From: an uncultured Oscillibacter sp.
GTDB taxonomy: Bacteria; Bacillota; Clostridia; Oscillospirales; Oscillospiraceae
Reading direction: 5' to 3'
Length of the DNA stretch: 19,940 nucleotides
NCBI GenBank assembly: GCA_910588175.1
Contig: CAJUQQ010000036.1
Span: 1-19,940, forward strand
Each line of letters begins with the position of its first letter. Within the stretch, counting starts at the first letter, position 1. Positions 6,587 to 13,580 of the stretch are shown one piece after another. Under the pieces are notes generated by a model. That model had not been told where the DNA came from and searched no databases. It saw only the letters and a program-made list of their open reading frames with translations. A program made the translations under genes and the position numbers.

Positions 6587-8293
6587 ATGGCAGACTGGGA
6601 AATAATTACCCCCAAGGTAAACGAATCCGCTGAATTTCTTGAGATTGCCAGCGATTTTGGCAATCCAATGGAGCTTTTCCGAGAAGCGCTCCACAACGCC
6701 TACGATTGGGAAGCCACCGAATTTTGGATCAAGATTTCCGTGGAGCCCATCTGCGGTCAGGACAAACTGGTCATCGAATTAAGCGATAATGGACTGGGTA
6801 TGTCAAAGGATACCATTATCCACCATTTTTGGAACCTGGGAAACTCCAAATCCAGGAGCAACCAAAAGGCTATCGGCGAAAAGGGACACGGAACCAAAAT
6901 TTATTTAAGGTCTGACCGGGTTCTGATCCGGACCAGTGACGGAAGCGGCTCCTATGAGTCAGAATGCGAGGGGGCGTTTTCCTGTTTAAACGACGGGAAG
7001 GTTCACTCGCCCAGGGTGCGGGAAAGCGGCGAGCAGTACCCCAACGGGACCTTTATCCGGATAGAGGGCTATAACAACAACCAGCGGGCCAATCTGAAGC
7101 AAAGCATTGTGAAGGACTACCTGTATTGGCACACGGTGCTGGGCTCGGTGGAAAACCAATTCCCAGGCCGTTCGCTGCGGGACTTCACAGTCTATTTGCA
7201 GGCGCTTGACCAGGAGGAACCGGAAAAATTGCTCTCCGGCCATCCCTTCGCCAAGGAAAACCGTGACATCAACCGGTTGTTTGAGATTCATGGGGAAGAG
7301 GCCGTAGACCACTATGTAAAAAAATACATATATCCCAGCCAAACTCTGGAAACCATGCCCGAGATAAAATTCGACGTGGTCATTTACTTCGAGGGCGACG
7401 CGGCCAAAAGAGCGTACAATCCCATGATTAGAATGCGGAAGAGCCAGTCCAGCGGAGCCTATAAAGTATCCGACCGGTACGGCTTGTGGCTGTGCAAAGA
7501 TTTTGTGCCGATTCAGCGCATAAACGAATGGATTACTTCTTTCGGCACCGGGTCGAATTCCTTTGGCCTGCTGCACGGCTTTATCAACTGCCAAAAACTG
7601 AAGCTGACCGCCAACCGGGGGACCATCGCAAACACGAACGCCCAGGTGATCTCCGAGCTTCAAAGCGCCGTTCAAAGGATTGTTGAGGACATACACCTCG
7701 ACCTCTATAAAAACGATGTGGATACCCTCCGGAAATGGAAGGACGAGGCCAGGACCGCCGCGTTTGAAGCGGCCGCTTTCAACAAGCGCAAAGAGCTGAT
7801 TACCCAAAAACGGTATTTCCGTATCGGGGAAAGGACCTTCTTAGTCCCTAGAAACGAGGCGGAACTATACGGGATTTTCATTTCCCTATACACCCTCCAT
7901 CCAGACCACTTTGATTTTGAGCCCTTGGACTATGACACGTCCGCGGGGATAGACCTGCTGGCTCGGAACAAATCGCAAAACAAAATCGCGGACTGTGAGT
8001 TTTGGTATGTTGAGCTGAAATATCAGTTTGGGGCGACGGAATTCAACCATTCCTTCCGCAATATCCGGCGCATCGTATGCTGGGAGCTGTCCCCGAAAGT
8101 AAAGGACGGTTCGATTTTACGGACATCCGTTGAAGAGAAAACGAGAATTCTTCACATCAAGCCGAATCCCGCAGGCGGAATGAGCACCTACTATCTGGAC
8201 AGCGATGACGCGCCCATTAAAATCCAGGTCGTTTGTTTGAAAGAATACGTTACCAAGAAGTTGGGGCTTTCCATATTGGATCCCCGTTCGTAA
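6587..8293 (+). CDS. GHKL (MORC/Hsp90-like) ATPase with PD-(D/E)XK-like C-terminus
   Basis: The 568-residue product has a clear GHKL ATP-binding domain: N-box FREALHNAYD (Glu33, Asn37, Asp40), G1 box DNGLGM (67-72) and G2 box GEKGHGTK (97-104). A middle region with LTANRGT (about 340-346) resembles the S5-type transducer domain of MutL/Hsp90/MORC proteins. The C-terminal part has GID (Asp456), then ELK (Glu476, Lys478) and FNHSF (486-490), a pattern fitting a PD-(D/E)XK nuclease fold. The start is ATG 6587, with GGAG (6577-6580) six bases before it; the in-frame ATG 6575 has no such site. Base composition is visibly richer in A+T than all neighbours, suggesting transfer. A defence role is inferred from architecture only: prokaryotic MORC-like ATPases are known beside restriction systems. 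No partner gene is adjacent. Confidence 0.78.
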   Translation: MADWEIITPKVNESAEFLEIASDFGNPMELFREALHNAYDWEATEFWIKISVEPICGQDKLVIELSDNGLGMSKDTIIHHFWNLGNSKSRSNQKAIGEKGHGTKIYLRSDRVLIRTSDGSGSYESECEGAFSCLNDGKVHSPRVRESGEQYPNGTFIRIEGYNNNQRANLKQSIVKDYLYWHTVLGSVENQFPGRSLRDFTVYLQALDQEEPEKLLSGHPFAKENRDINRLFEIHGEEAVDHYVKKYIYPSQTLETMPEIKFDVVIYFEGDAAKRAYNPMIRMRKSQSSGAYKVSDRYGLWLCKDFVPIQRINEWITSFGTGSNSFGLLHGFINCQKLKLTANRGTIANTNAQVISELQSAVQRIVEDIHLDLYKNDVDTLRKWKDEARTAAFEAAAFNKRKELITQKRYFRIGERTFLVPRNEAELYGIFISLYTLHPDHFDFEPLDYDTSAGIDLLARNKSQNKIADCEFWYVELKYQFGATEFNHSFRNIRRIVCWELSPKVKDGSILRTSVEEKTRILHIKPNPAGGMSTYYLDSDDAPIKIQVVCLKEYVTKKLGLSILDPRS

Positions 8294-8382
8294 GCAGAGT
8301 TTCCGGCCCCTCCGGCACCCAGAACCCGCCCTAACCGCCACGTGCAGCCCCTAACTTCTAAACTGATGACAGGAGGCCCCCT

Positions 8383-9261
8383 ATGAACCTCTCTCTTGCC
8401 ACCCCCTCCCTCACCGCCTCTGTCCGTCCCCAGGGCGGCGAGCTGGTCTCCCTCAAAACCGCCTCCGGAACCGAGTACATCTGGCAGGGAGACCCCGCCT
8501 TCTGGTCCGGTCAGAACCCCATCCTCTTCCCCATTGTGGGCAGCCTGAAAGACGGCAAAACGGACATCGGCGGCCGGACCTTTGCGATGGGCCGCCACGG
8601 CTTTGCCCGGCAAAGCGAATTTACCCCAGTGGACCAGGGAGGGGACTTCGCCGTTCTGGAGCTCCGGGAGAGTCCGGAGACCCTGGACCAATTCCCCTTC
8701 CCCTTCGTCCTCCAGGTCCGGCATCAGCTCCTCGCAAACGGCTTCTCCACCACCTTTGCCGTGGAAAATCCCGGCCAGGACCCTCTGCCCTTCTGTATCG
8801 GCGCTCACACCGCCATCCGCTGTCCGCTCTTCCCCGGCGAGCGGTTCGAGGACTACGAGCTGCTCTTTGACCAGCCCGAGGACGGGGATACCCTTCTCCT
8901 CACCCCCCAGGGCCTCCTCCGGGGCGGCGGAAGGGAGCCCATGCTTCACGGCGGAACGGTGACTTTGGACTACCAGACTTTCCAGCGCTTGGACACCCTC
9001 ATTTTCCAGGGGCTCCGCTCCCACCGGGTTTCCCTGCGGCACAAGACCGCCGGCCACGGCGTCTCCCTGGATTTCCAGGGCTTTCCCATGATCGCCTTCT
9101 GGACCAAGCCCGGCGCGTCCTTCCTCTGCATGGAGCCCTGGCACGGCTGCGCCGCCTATACCGGCGAAACCGGCCGTTTCCAGGACAAGCCCCACGTCCT
9201 GACCCTGGCCCCGGACGAATGGAAGGAGCTCTCCTTCACCTTCACCCTCTTGAACGCCTGA
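8383..9261 (+). CDS. Aldose 1-epimerase family protein (LacX/GalM-like)
   Basis: This 292-residue cytoplasmic protein matches the LacX-type branch of the aldose 1-epimerases, which interconvert alpha and beta anomers of sugars. Visible motifs are the start signature GGELVSLK (18-25), NPILFPIVG (45-53), the GRHGFAR loop (70-76) and GAHTAI with candidate catalytic His142, which aligns with the usual GGHPAF; a late glutamate occurs in CMEPW. AGGAGG (8371-8376) lies six bases before ATG 8383. It is convergent with the anti-sigma-like gene and ends at a shared bidirectional terminator. The sugar substrate cannot be told, because no sugar operon surrounds it. Confidence 0.88.
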   Translation: MNLSLATPSLTASVRPQGGELVSLKTASGTEYIWQGDPAFWSGQNPILFPIVGSLKDGKTDIGGRTFAMGRHGFARQSEFTPVDQGGDFAVLELRESPETLDQFPFPFVLQVRHQLLANGFSTTFAVENPGQDPLPFCIGAHTAIRCPLFPGERFEDYELLFDQPEDGDTLLLTPQGLLRGGGREPMLHGGTVTLDYQTFQRLDTLIFQGLRSHRVSLRHKTAGHGVSLDFQGFPMIAFWTKPGASFLCMEPWHGCAAYTGETGRFQDKPHVLTLAPDEWKELSFTFTLLNA

Positions 9262-9267
9262 CAAAAA

Positions 9268-9302
9268 GAGTCCCTCCGGCGCGATTCGCCGGAGGGACTT
9301 TT
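9268..9302. terminator. Bidirectional terminator between convergent genes
   Basis: A perfect 12-base-pair stem pairs GTCCCTCCGGCG (9270-9281) with its complement (9287-9298) around a five-base loop. It is flanked by A residues on the left (9263-9267) and TTTT on the right (9299-9302), so it can stop transcripts from both strands: the epimerase gene on the plus strand and the anti-sigma-like gene on the minus strand. Confidence 0.93.
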
Positions 9303-9314
9303 CCTGTCCGGAGA

Positions 9315-10883
9315 TCATTCCTCCACGGGCCGGACCTCCAAATAATAGTGCTCCTGTTCCAAATCCAGTTCCACAGGGGTGACGCCGCCTTCCGGATCGA
9401 AGCCGAAATCCTGCCCCGTAATCTGAACATTCTCCGCATTCACCAGGGCGGCGCTCTGCCGGGTAAACTCCAGCCCGGACCCCAAGCGGGCCGCCAGGTC
9501 ATAGCCCTGGAGCCCCTCTCCCTCTGTTCCGGAGCAGCCGAAATCGTAGCTGGGCTCCTTCCACAGCCCGCAGGCCACGCTCACCGCCTCCCCGGCGGGC
9601 ACCGTCACCAGAAAGCGAAGATACAGCACCCGGTCATGGTACAGAACCTCTCCGAGAAGGTCGTCCAGCCGCCCGTCGCTGTACCGGTCCACCGGCGCGC
9701 CGGAGAGAACCCCGTACTGGGCCAGAAGCTCCGCCGCGGCCCTTCGGTACAGCGCGAAGGGAATCACGGCACCCTCCCGTTCTCCCCACTCCTCCGCGTG
9801 ATCGCGGCACAGCCGTTCCAGCACCGCGTCCATCACCGTCTCGCTCCGGGTGACGGTACAGGAGACCCCTTCGATCTCCTCCCCCGGGTGACAGCCGCCG
9901 TTCTGATAGCCCTGGAGGGTGTAGTCCCCGATGTCCTCCCCCAGCACGATCAGCAGCTTTTGCTCCGGCTCCCGCCGGATCCCGTCTGGGACAAAATAGC
10001 TGTACCGCCGGAAATTCCCATCCCATTCCATGCCGTTGATGCCGTAGGTAAGAACCGTGGTCTTCTCCGGATCCATGTCAAAGGAAATGGCCTGGGTCGC
10101 CGCCTGGAATTCTCCATGGGGGGCGGCGAAGTCCGAGAACTCGTACACCGTCACCGGGATATCCAGCGCCGGAGCGTCCCCCAGGGCCCGCTCCAGATAC
10201 GCCCCGCTCTCCAGCAGAGCCCGGTACTCCGTCCAGCTGTTCAGCTCCGCCAGATTCAGGGTATCCGGGTCCTCCGCCCCGCCGGCGCTCTGGAAGCCGC
10301 CGGAGTAAGACCCGGCGTACAGCTCCGTTTCCACGGCTTCCCCGTCCACCGTCACCCGGGGCCGGATCTCCGCCAGACCATCCAAGCTCCCGGCAAAGGG
10401 ATACAGGGCCGTCACCGTAATATCCGCTTCCGTATGGTTGCGAAGGACGCTGGCGTCCGTCACCTCCGCCCCCCACTGCCGGGACTCCCCATCGGGGTAG
10501 GCTCCCGGAGCAAAATCCCAGGTCACCGTCCGCTCCGCCGTCAGCCCCGCCGGGTCCTCCACGGTGGTCAGGGGCAGCACCGGCCCGGCGTAGGACAAGA
10601 AACCGTCCTCTATGCCGCCGCCATGGACTCCCTCCCCCGGATCGGCAGGGGCGGAGGAGTCGGCGGATATCCCGCCGGAGCTTCCGTTGTCCGCGCCGCT
10701 GCTCCCCGCTCCAACGCCCTGGAAGCCCCCGGTAATCCGCCACCCAAGGCCCATCACCAGCGCCAAACACGCCGCCATGGCCGCCCAGCGCTTCCAGGGC
10801 ATCCGCCGCCGGACGCTCAGCGCCTCTTCCACCAGGGCCGGGTCCACCCGGCCCAGCGCCCGAAACAGCCGTTCCCCTCTCAT
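9315..10883 (-). CDS. Membrane anti-sigma-factor-like protein
   Basis: The 522-residue product has a short positively charged N-terminal cytoplasmic segment (about 1-30), one membrane helix (about 32-50), a Gly/Ser-rich linker (about 52-90) and a large extracytoplasmic region of about 430 residues with no catalytic motif I recognise. It is translationally coupled to the ECF sigma gene by an ATGA overlap (10880-10883). Together with the single-pass topology this makes it the probable cognate anti-sigma or membrane sensor. The N-terminus (RLFRALGRVDPALVEEAL) is of the kind often seen in clostridial anti-sigma partners. No zinc-binding HxxxCxxC motif is present. The signal sensed is unknown. Confidence is high for topology and pairing, moderate for function. 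Confidence 0.75.
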   Translation of the reverse strand: MRGERLFRALGRVDPALVEEALSVRRRMPWKRWAAMAACLALVMGLGWRITGGFQGVGAGSSGADNGSSGGISADSSAPADPGEGVHGGGIEDGFLSYAGPVLPLTTVEDPAGLTAERTVTWDFAPGAYPDGESRQWGAEVTDASVLRNHTEADITVTALYPFAGSLDGLAEIRPRVTVDGEAVETELYAGSYSGGFQSAGGAEDPDTLNLAELNSWTEYRALLESGAYLERALGDAPALDIPVTVYEFSDFAAPHGEFQAATQAISFDMDPEKTTVLTYGINGMEWDGNFRRYSYFVPDGIRREPEQKLLIVLGEDIGDYTLQGYQNGGCHPGEEIEGVSCTVTRSETVMDAVLERLCRDHAEEWGEREGAVIPFALYRRAAAELLAQYGVLSGAPVDRYSDGRLDDLLGEVLYHDRVLYLRFLVTVPAGEAVSVACGLWKEPSYDFGCSGTEGEGLQGYDLAARLGSGLEFTRQSAALVNAENVQITGQDFGFDPEGGVTPVELDLEQEHYYLEVRPVEE

Positions 10884-11437
10884 ACGGCGATCCCCTCCTT
10901 TTCCAGATACGTCCGCAGGGCTTTTCGGCTTCGGAACAGGGAGGATTTCACCTTCCCTTCTCCGCAGCCCAGGGCCAGGGCCACCTCCGCCACGCTCTCA
11001 CCGTACCAGTAGCGCCGCAGAAACATGGCCCGTCCCTCCCGGGAGAGTCCCCGGAGAAAGGCGCTCAGCAGCTCTGCCAATTCCCCGTCCTCCACGCTCC
11101 GTCCCCTCCCCGCCGGGGCGGGGAGGCAGTCCTCCAGTTCTCCCAGCAGAACCTCCGCGCCGCCGCCCCGTTTCTCCGCGCCGCGGCGCTTCCAGCGGTC
11201 CAGGGACAAATTCCGGGTGATCTGCCCCAGCCAGGTCCGAAAGGCCCCGGGCCGGCTGGGGGGAATGGCCTCCCAGGCCCGGAGGTAGGTGTCGTTGACG
11301 CACTCCTCCGAGTCCTCCCGGCTTCGCAATAGGTTCCAGGCAATGCTGTGCAGCAGCCGTCCATACTTTTCGTCGGTCTCCCCAATGGCCCGCTGGTCCC
11401 GCTTCCAATACAGGTCAATGATCTGTCCGTCCTCCAA
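10880..11437 (-). CDS. ECF-type RNA polymerase sigma factor
   Basis: The 185-residue product has the standard two-domain ECF layout. Sigma-2 (about 23-85) contains the CVNDTYLRAWEAIP and TWLGQITRNLSLDRWKRR segments, which match the -10 recognition and core-binding part. Sigma-4 (about 118-178) ends in a helix-turn-helix, EVALALGCGEGKVKSSLFRS. The start is TTG at 11437, because AGGAGG lies eight bases upstream on this strand; translation from farther upstream would run through its own promoter. The last codon overlaps the anti-sigma start (ATGA). An ECF-type promoter sits about 33 bases upstream, indicating autoregulation. The regulon beyond this operon cannot be seen. Confidence 0.92.
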   Translation of the reverse strand: MEDGQIIDLYWKRDQRAIGETDEKYGRLLHSIAWNLLRSREDSEECVNDTYLRAWEAIPPSRPGAFRTWLGQITRNLSLDRWKRRGAEKRGGGAEVLLGELEDCLPAPAGRGRSVEDGELAELLSAFLRGLSREGRAMFLRRYWYGESVAEVALALGCGEGKVKSSLFRSRKALRTYLEKEGIAV

Positions 11438-11469
11438 GCGCTCCGCCTCCTCTCCGTCCTTTGTCCTCT

Positions 11470-11497
11470 TAGACGAAAAAAACCGCCGCCGGGTTTC
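11470..11497 (-). promoter_or_regulatory. ECF-type autoregulatory promoter of the sigma/anti-sigma operon
   Basis: On the minus strand GAAAC (11493-11497) and CGTCTA (11470-11475) are separated by 17 bases, with a T-rich spacer end. This is the form GAAAC-N16/17-CGTC recognised by many Firmicutes ECF factors of the SigV/SigX/SigW kind. It lies about 33 bases before the sigma gene's TTG start and gives a short leader, so the sigma factor very probably transcribes its own operon. Confidence 0.7.
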
Positions 11498-11525
11498 GCC
11501 CCGGGAAAAAGATTTTTCCCCACCC

Positions 11526-11570
11526 GAAAAAACAAGAGCAGGCTGTCGAAAACGTGTTTTCGCCAGCCTG
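11526..11570 (-). terminator. Terminator downstream of the AGCS symporter gene
   Basis: CAGGCTG and CGAAAAC arms (11539-11553) pair with GTTTTCG and CAGCCTG (11556-11570), giving a long stem with one internal mismatch and a tiny loop. On the minus strand it is followed by CTCTTGTTTTTT (complement of 11527-11538). It would insulate the symporter unit from the sigma operon downstream. Confidence 0.7.
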
Positions 11571-11573
11571 AGC

Positions 11574-11608
11574 AAGTTTTCAGACCTTTAAAAAAGTTCT
11601 GAAAACTT
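11574..11608. repeat. Perfect inverted repeat (11-bp stem)
   Basis: AAGTTTTCAGA (11574-11584) is perfectly complementary to TCTGAAAACTT (11598-11608), with a 13-base A/T-rich loop. It directly abuts the terminator hairpin at 11539-11570, in a 301-base gap that holds four hairpins and no gene. Confidence 0.75.
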
Positions 11609-11620
11609 CCGATTGAAAAC

Positions 11621-11647
11621 GAAAGGAACCCTTCCTGGGTTCCTCTC
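11621..11647. repeat. Hairpin repeat, copy 1 (AGGAACCC/GGGTTCCT)
   Basis: AGGAACCC (11624-11631) and GGGTTCCT (11637-11644) form a stem around a five-base loop. The stem extends outward to 11621/11647 with one mismatch. It is nearly identical to the copy at 11699-11725. Confidence 0.75.
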
Positions 11648-11698
11648 GTAACTCTCTTCCTTCCCGTTGTTGGAGTTTTTACTGTTTTTCGACACTCT

Positions 11699-11725
11699 GA
11701 GAGGAACCCTTTTCGGGTTCCTCTC
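11699..11725. repeat. Hairpin repeat, copy 2 (GAGAGGAACCC stem)
   Basis: GAGAGGAACCC (11699-11709) pairs perfectly with GGGTTCCTCTC (11715-11725) around the loop TTTTC. It begins 13 bases beyond the AGCS stop codon on the minus strand and is the second copy of the 11621-11647 element. No T-run follows on either strand, so it is not a standard terminator. Confidence 0.8.
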
Positions 11726-11738
11726 GCAGGTCGTTTGA

Positions 11739-13148
11739 TTATAAATGGTCCTTGCCGCCGAAATACTTCTTTGTCTCCGCGGCCACCACGCCGGAGAGGG
11801 CAAACAGGCCGATGAAGTTCGGAATGGCCATCAGGCCGTTGAAGGTGTCCGCCACGTCCCAGACAAAGCTGAGGGGGGACACGCAGCCCACCACGACCAC
11901 CGCGATAAAGATCACCTGAAACACCCGCACGGCGGTGTTGCCAAAGAGATACTGGACGCACCGGGTGCCGTACAGGGACCAGCCCAGAACAGTGGAGAAG
12001 GCGAACAGGGCCAGAGCAATGGCCACGAACAGCGCCGCGAATTTCCCGCCGAAGACGGTGGCCAGGGCGGCGGTGATGACCTCGCTGCCGGGCCGGGTGT
12101 TGAATTCGATGTTTACGCCGCTGCAAATGATCGCCAGCGCGGTGAGGGAGCAGATCACGATGGTGTCCACAAACACCTCGAAGATGCCGTAGAGGCCCTG
12201 GTTCACGGGGCCCTTGGTTTCGGCCGCCGCGTGGGCGATGGCCGCGGAGCCCAGGCCCGCCTCATTGGAGAAGGCGCTGCGCCGCAGGCCCCAGATGATG
12301 GTCTGCTTCAGCACGATGCCGGAGGCCGCGCCGCCGATGGCCTGGGGCGTGAAGGCGGAGGAGAAGATCAGCCCGAAAGCGCCGCCGATGTTCTGCCAGT
12401 GGACGCCGATGACGATGATGGCGAAGATGATGTAGAAGACGCTCATAAAGGGGATCAGCTTCTCCGTGACGGCGCCGATGCGCTTGATGCCGCCCAGGAG
12501 AATGATGGCCACCAGCAGGGCCAAAACAATGCCCATGAACCACTTCAGCCCGGTCTCCATCCCGGCGGAGACGCTGGTAAACGCGGCGAAAGCGCCGATG
12601 ACGGACCCGGTGATGCTGTTCACCTGGGACATGTTGCCGATGCCGAAGGAGGCCAGAATGGCAAACACGGCAAAGGTGCCCGCCAGCCATTTCCAGCCGC
12701 CGCCCAGACCCTTGGCGATGTAGTACATGGGGCCGCCGACCCAGTCGCCCTTGGCGTCCCGCTCCCGGTACTTGATGGCCAGGACGATCTCGGAATACTT
12801 GGTCACCATGCCCACCAGGGCCGCCAGCCACAGCCAGAAGATCGCGCCGTAGCCGCCCATGGCAATGGCCTGGGTGGTGCCGACGATGTTGCCCGTGCCC
12901 ACCGTGGCGGACAGGGCGGTGGTCACCGCCTGCATGGGCGTCACCGCGCCCTCGCCGGCCTCCTGCTTCTGGAACATTTTGCCCACGGTGTTTTTCATGG
13001 CGTGGCCGAAGTGGCGGAACTGCACGCCGCCGTTGCGGATGGTCAGGAACAGTCCGCCCAGAATGGCGCAGGGCAGGAACGTGTACATCCACGCGAAGTC
13101 GTTCAGGGGGCCTGACAAGAAGGCCAGAATGCTGTTCAGAATTTCCAT
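11739..13148 (-). CDS. AGCS family alanine/glycine:cation symporter
   Basis: The 469-residue inner-membrane transporter matches the sodium:alanine symporter (AGCS) family. It has about ten to eleven hydrophobic helices and the family motifs TALSATVGTGNIVGT (77-91), the signature GGPMYYI (138-144) and AFSNEAGLGSAAIAHA farther on. It would import glycine or alanine with Na+ (or H+). The start is ATG 13148, with GGAGG six bases upstream; the in-frame sequence beyond it belongs to the leader. The gene stands alone between hairpins and sits behind a tandem glycine riboswitch, which supports glycine as the main substrate. Which cation and which amino acid dominate cannot be read from the sequence. 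Confidence 0.95.
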   Translation of the reverse strand: MEILNSILAFLSGPLNDFAWMYTFLPCAILGGLFLTIRNGGVQFRHFGHAMKNTVGKMFQKQEAGEGAVTPMQAVTTALSATVGTGNIVGTTQAIAMGGYGAIFWLWLAALVGMVTKYSEIVLAIKYRERDAKGDWVGGPMYYIAKGLGGGWKWLAGTFAVFAILASFGIGNMSQVNSITGSVIGAFAAFTSVSAGMETGLKWFMGIVLALLVAIILLGGIKRIGAVTEKLIPFMSVFYIIFAIIVIGVHWQNIGGAFGLIFSSAFTPQAIGGAASGIVLKQTIIWGLRRSAFSNEAGLGSAAIAHAAAETKGPVNQGLYGIFEVFVDTIVICSLTALAIICSGVNIEFNTRPGSEVITAALATVFGGKFAALFVAIALALFAFSTVLGWSLYGTRCVQYLFGNTAVRVFQVIFIAVVVVGCVSPLSFVWDVADTFNGLMAIPNFIGLFALSGVVAAETKKYFGGKDHL

Positions 13149-13192
13149 ATTTTCCCTCCATAGCATGGACCCGGCATCGGCGCGGAGGCGCG

Positions 13193-13261
13193 AAAAAGCG
13201 GACCCGCCGGCTGCGGCCCCGCAAAAAGCAATCTCTTCCCGGCGGACACACCCCCGCCGGG
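13193..13261 (-). terminator. Probable expression-platform hairpins of the glycine riboswitch
   Basis: On the minus strand a stem CCCGGCGG/CCGCCGGG (13238-13261) is followed after about eight bases by TTTTT (13223-13227). A second GC-rich fold (13199-13222) is followed directly by another TTTTT (13193-13197). Both lie between the aptamers and the AGCS start codon, where a transcription-attenuation platform is expected. Which one is used, and whether glycine turns the gene on or off, cannot be read off. Confidence 0.5.
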
Positions 13262-13270
13262 CAGCATTCC

Positions 13271-13440
13271 CCTCTGTCCTTTTACCTGAGAGATTCGGCG
13301 GCAGACCCGCCTTGCACCTTCGGTACCCGTTTCCGGGATTCTCCAGAGCCACATCCATCCCCGGTCCTCGCGCCTGAGAGTTTCACTCCGTCGGCAGACT
13401 TCCGCCGTTTCCCCGGGGATTTCCTTTGCCAGTATCCAGT
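13271..13440 (-). ncRNA. Tandem glycine riboswitch
   Basis: Two glycine aptamers lie in series on the minus strand, at about 13358-13430 and about 13271-13347. Each contains the hallmark CTCTCAGG core: the first as AACTCTCAGGCGCGAGGACC, the second as ATCTCTCAGGTAAAAGGACA. The second also has the conserved CCGAAGGTGCAA. The short linker between the two aptamers is typical of cooperative tandem glycine riboswitches. Control of AGCS amino-acid transporters by this RNA class is well established. A promoter is placed to start transcription right at the 5' edge. Confidence 0.93.
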
Positions 13441-13449
13441 TGTGGTATT

Positions 13450-13478
13450 ACCTTAACACGGACCAGTCCGGTTGTCAA
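13450..13478 (-). promoter_or_regulatory. Promoter of the glycine riboswitch-AGCS unit
   Basis: The minus strand shows a perfect TTGACA (13473-13478), a 17-base spacer and TAAGGT (13450-13455) as a weak -10. The predicted start near 13443 coincides with the beginning of the first glycine aptamer, which supports the assignment. Confidence 0.6.
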
Positions 13479-13533
13479 TCGTACATTTCCACAAAATGTC
13501 CGCAAAGCGGAGACGGATATTTTCTCTTCGCGG

Positions 13534-13568
13534 ACAAAACAAACAGGGGGGCGCGGCGCGCCCCCCTG
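13534..13568 (-). terminator. Terminator of the mgtC operon
   Basis: An 11-base-pair stem CAGGGGGGCGC/GCGCCCCCCTG (13544-13568) with a three-base loop is followed on the minus strand by TTTGTTTT (complement of 13536-13543). It lies 12 bases after the stop codon of the downstream mgtC paralogue. Confidence 0.88.
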
Positions 13569-13580
13569 GATTCCTCCTGT

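Noticed and set aside
4849..6696. Long minus-strand open frame opposite guaA (615 codons)
   Set aside because: It is the antisense shadow of guaA in a GC-rich genome. The plus-strand product has all GuaA motifs, and the antisense product is His/Gly/Val-rich without any family motif.
8191..9318. Minus-strand open frame opposite the aldose epimerase
   Set aside because: Shadow frame that crosses the terminator at 9268-9302; no start signal, and the plus-strand gene is well supported.
9219..11012. Long plus-strand open frame opposite the anti-sigma-like gene (597 codons)
   Set aside because: Low-complexity Pro/Arg/His content. It spans a bidirectional terminator, and the minus strand has the coupled sigma/anti-sigma pair with proper start signals.
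11588..11803. Small minus-strand frame across the hairpin cluster, with repeated ERNP-x-RVP peptides
   Set aside because: The repeated peptides follow from the duplicated hairpin. There is no start signal, and the frame runs out of the 3' end of the symporter gene.
11745..13115. Plus-strand open frame opposite the AGCS symporter
   Set aside because: Shadow of a clear membrane transporter; its product is Asp/Gly/His-rich with no recognisable feature.
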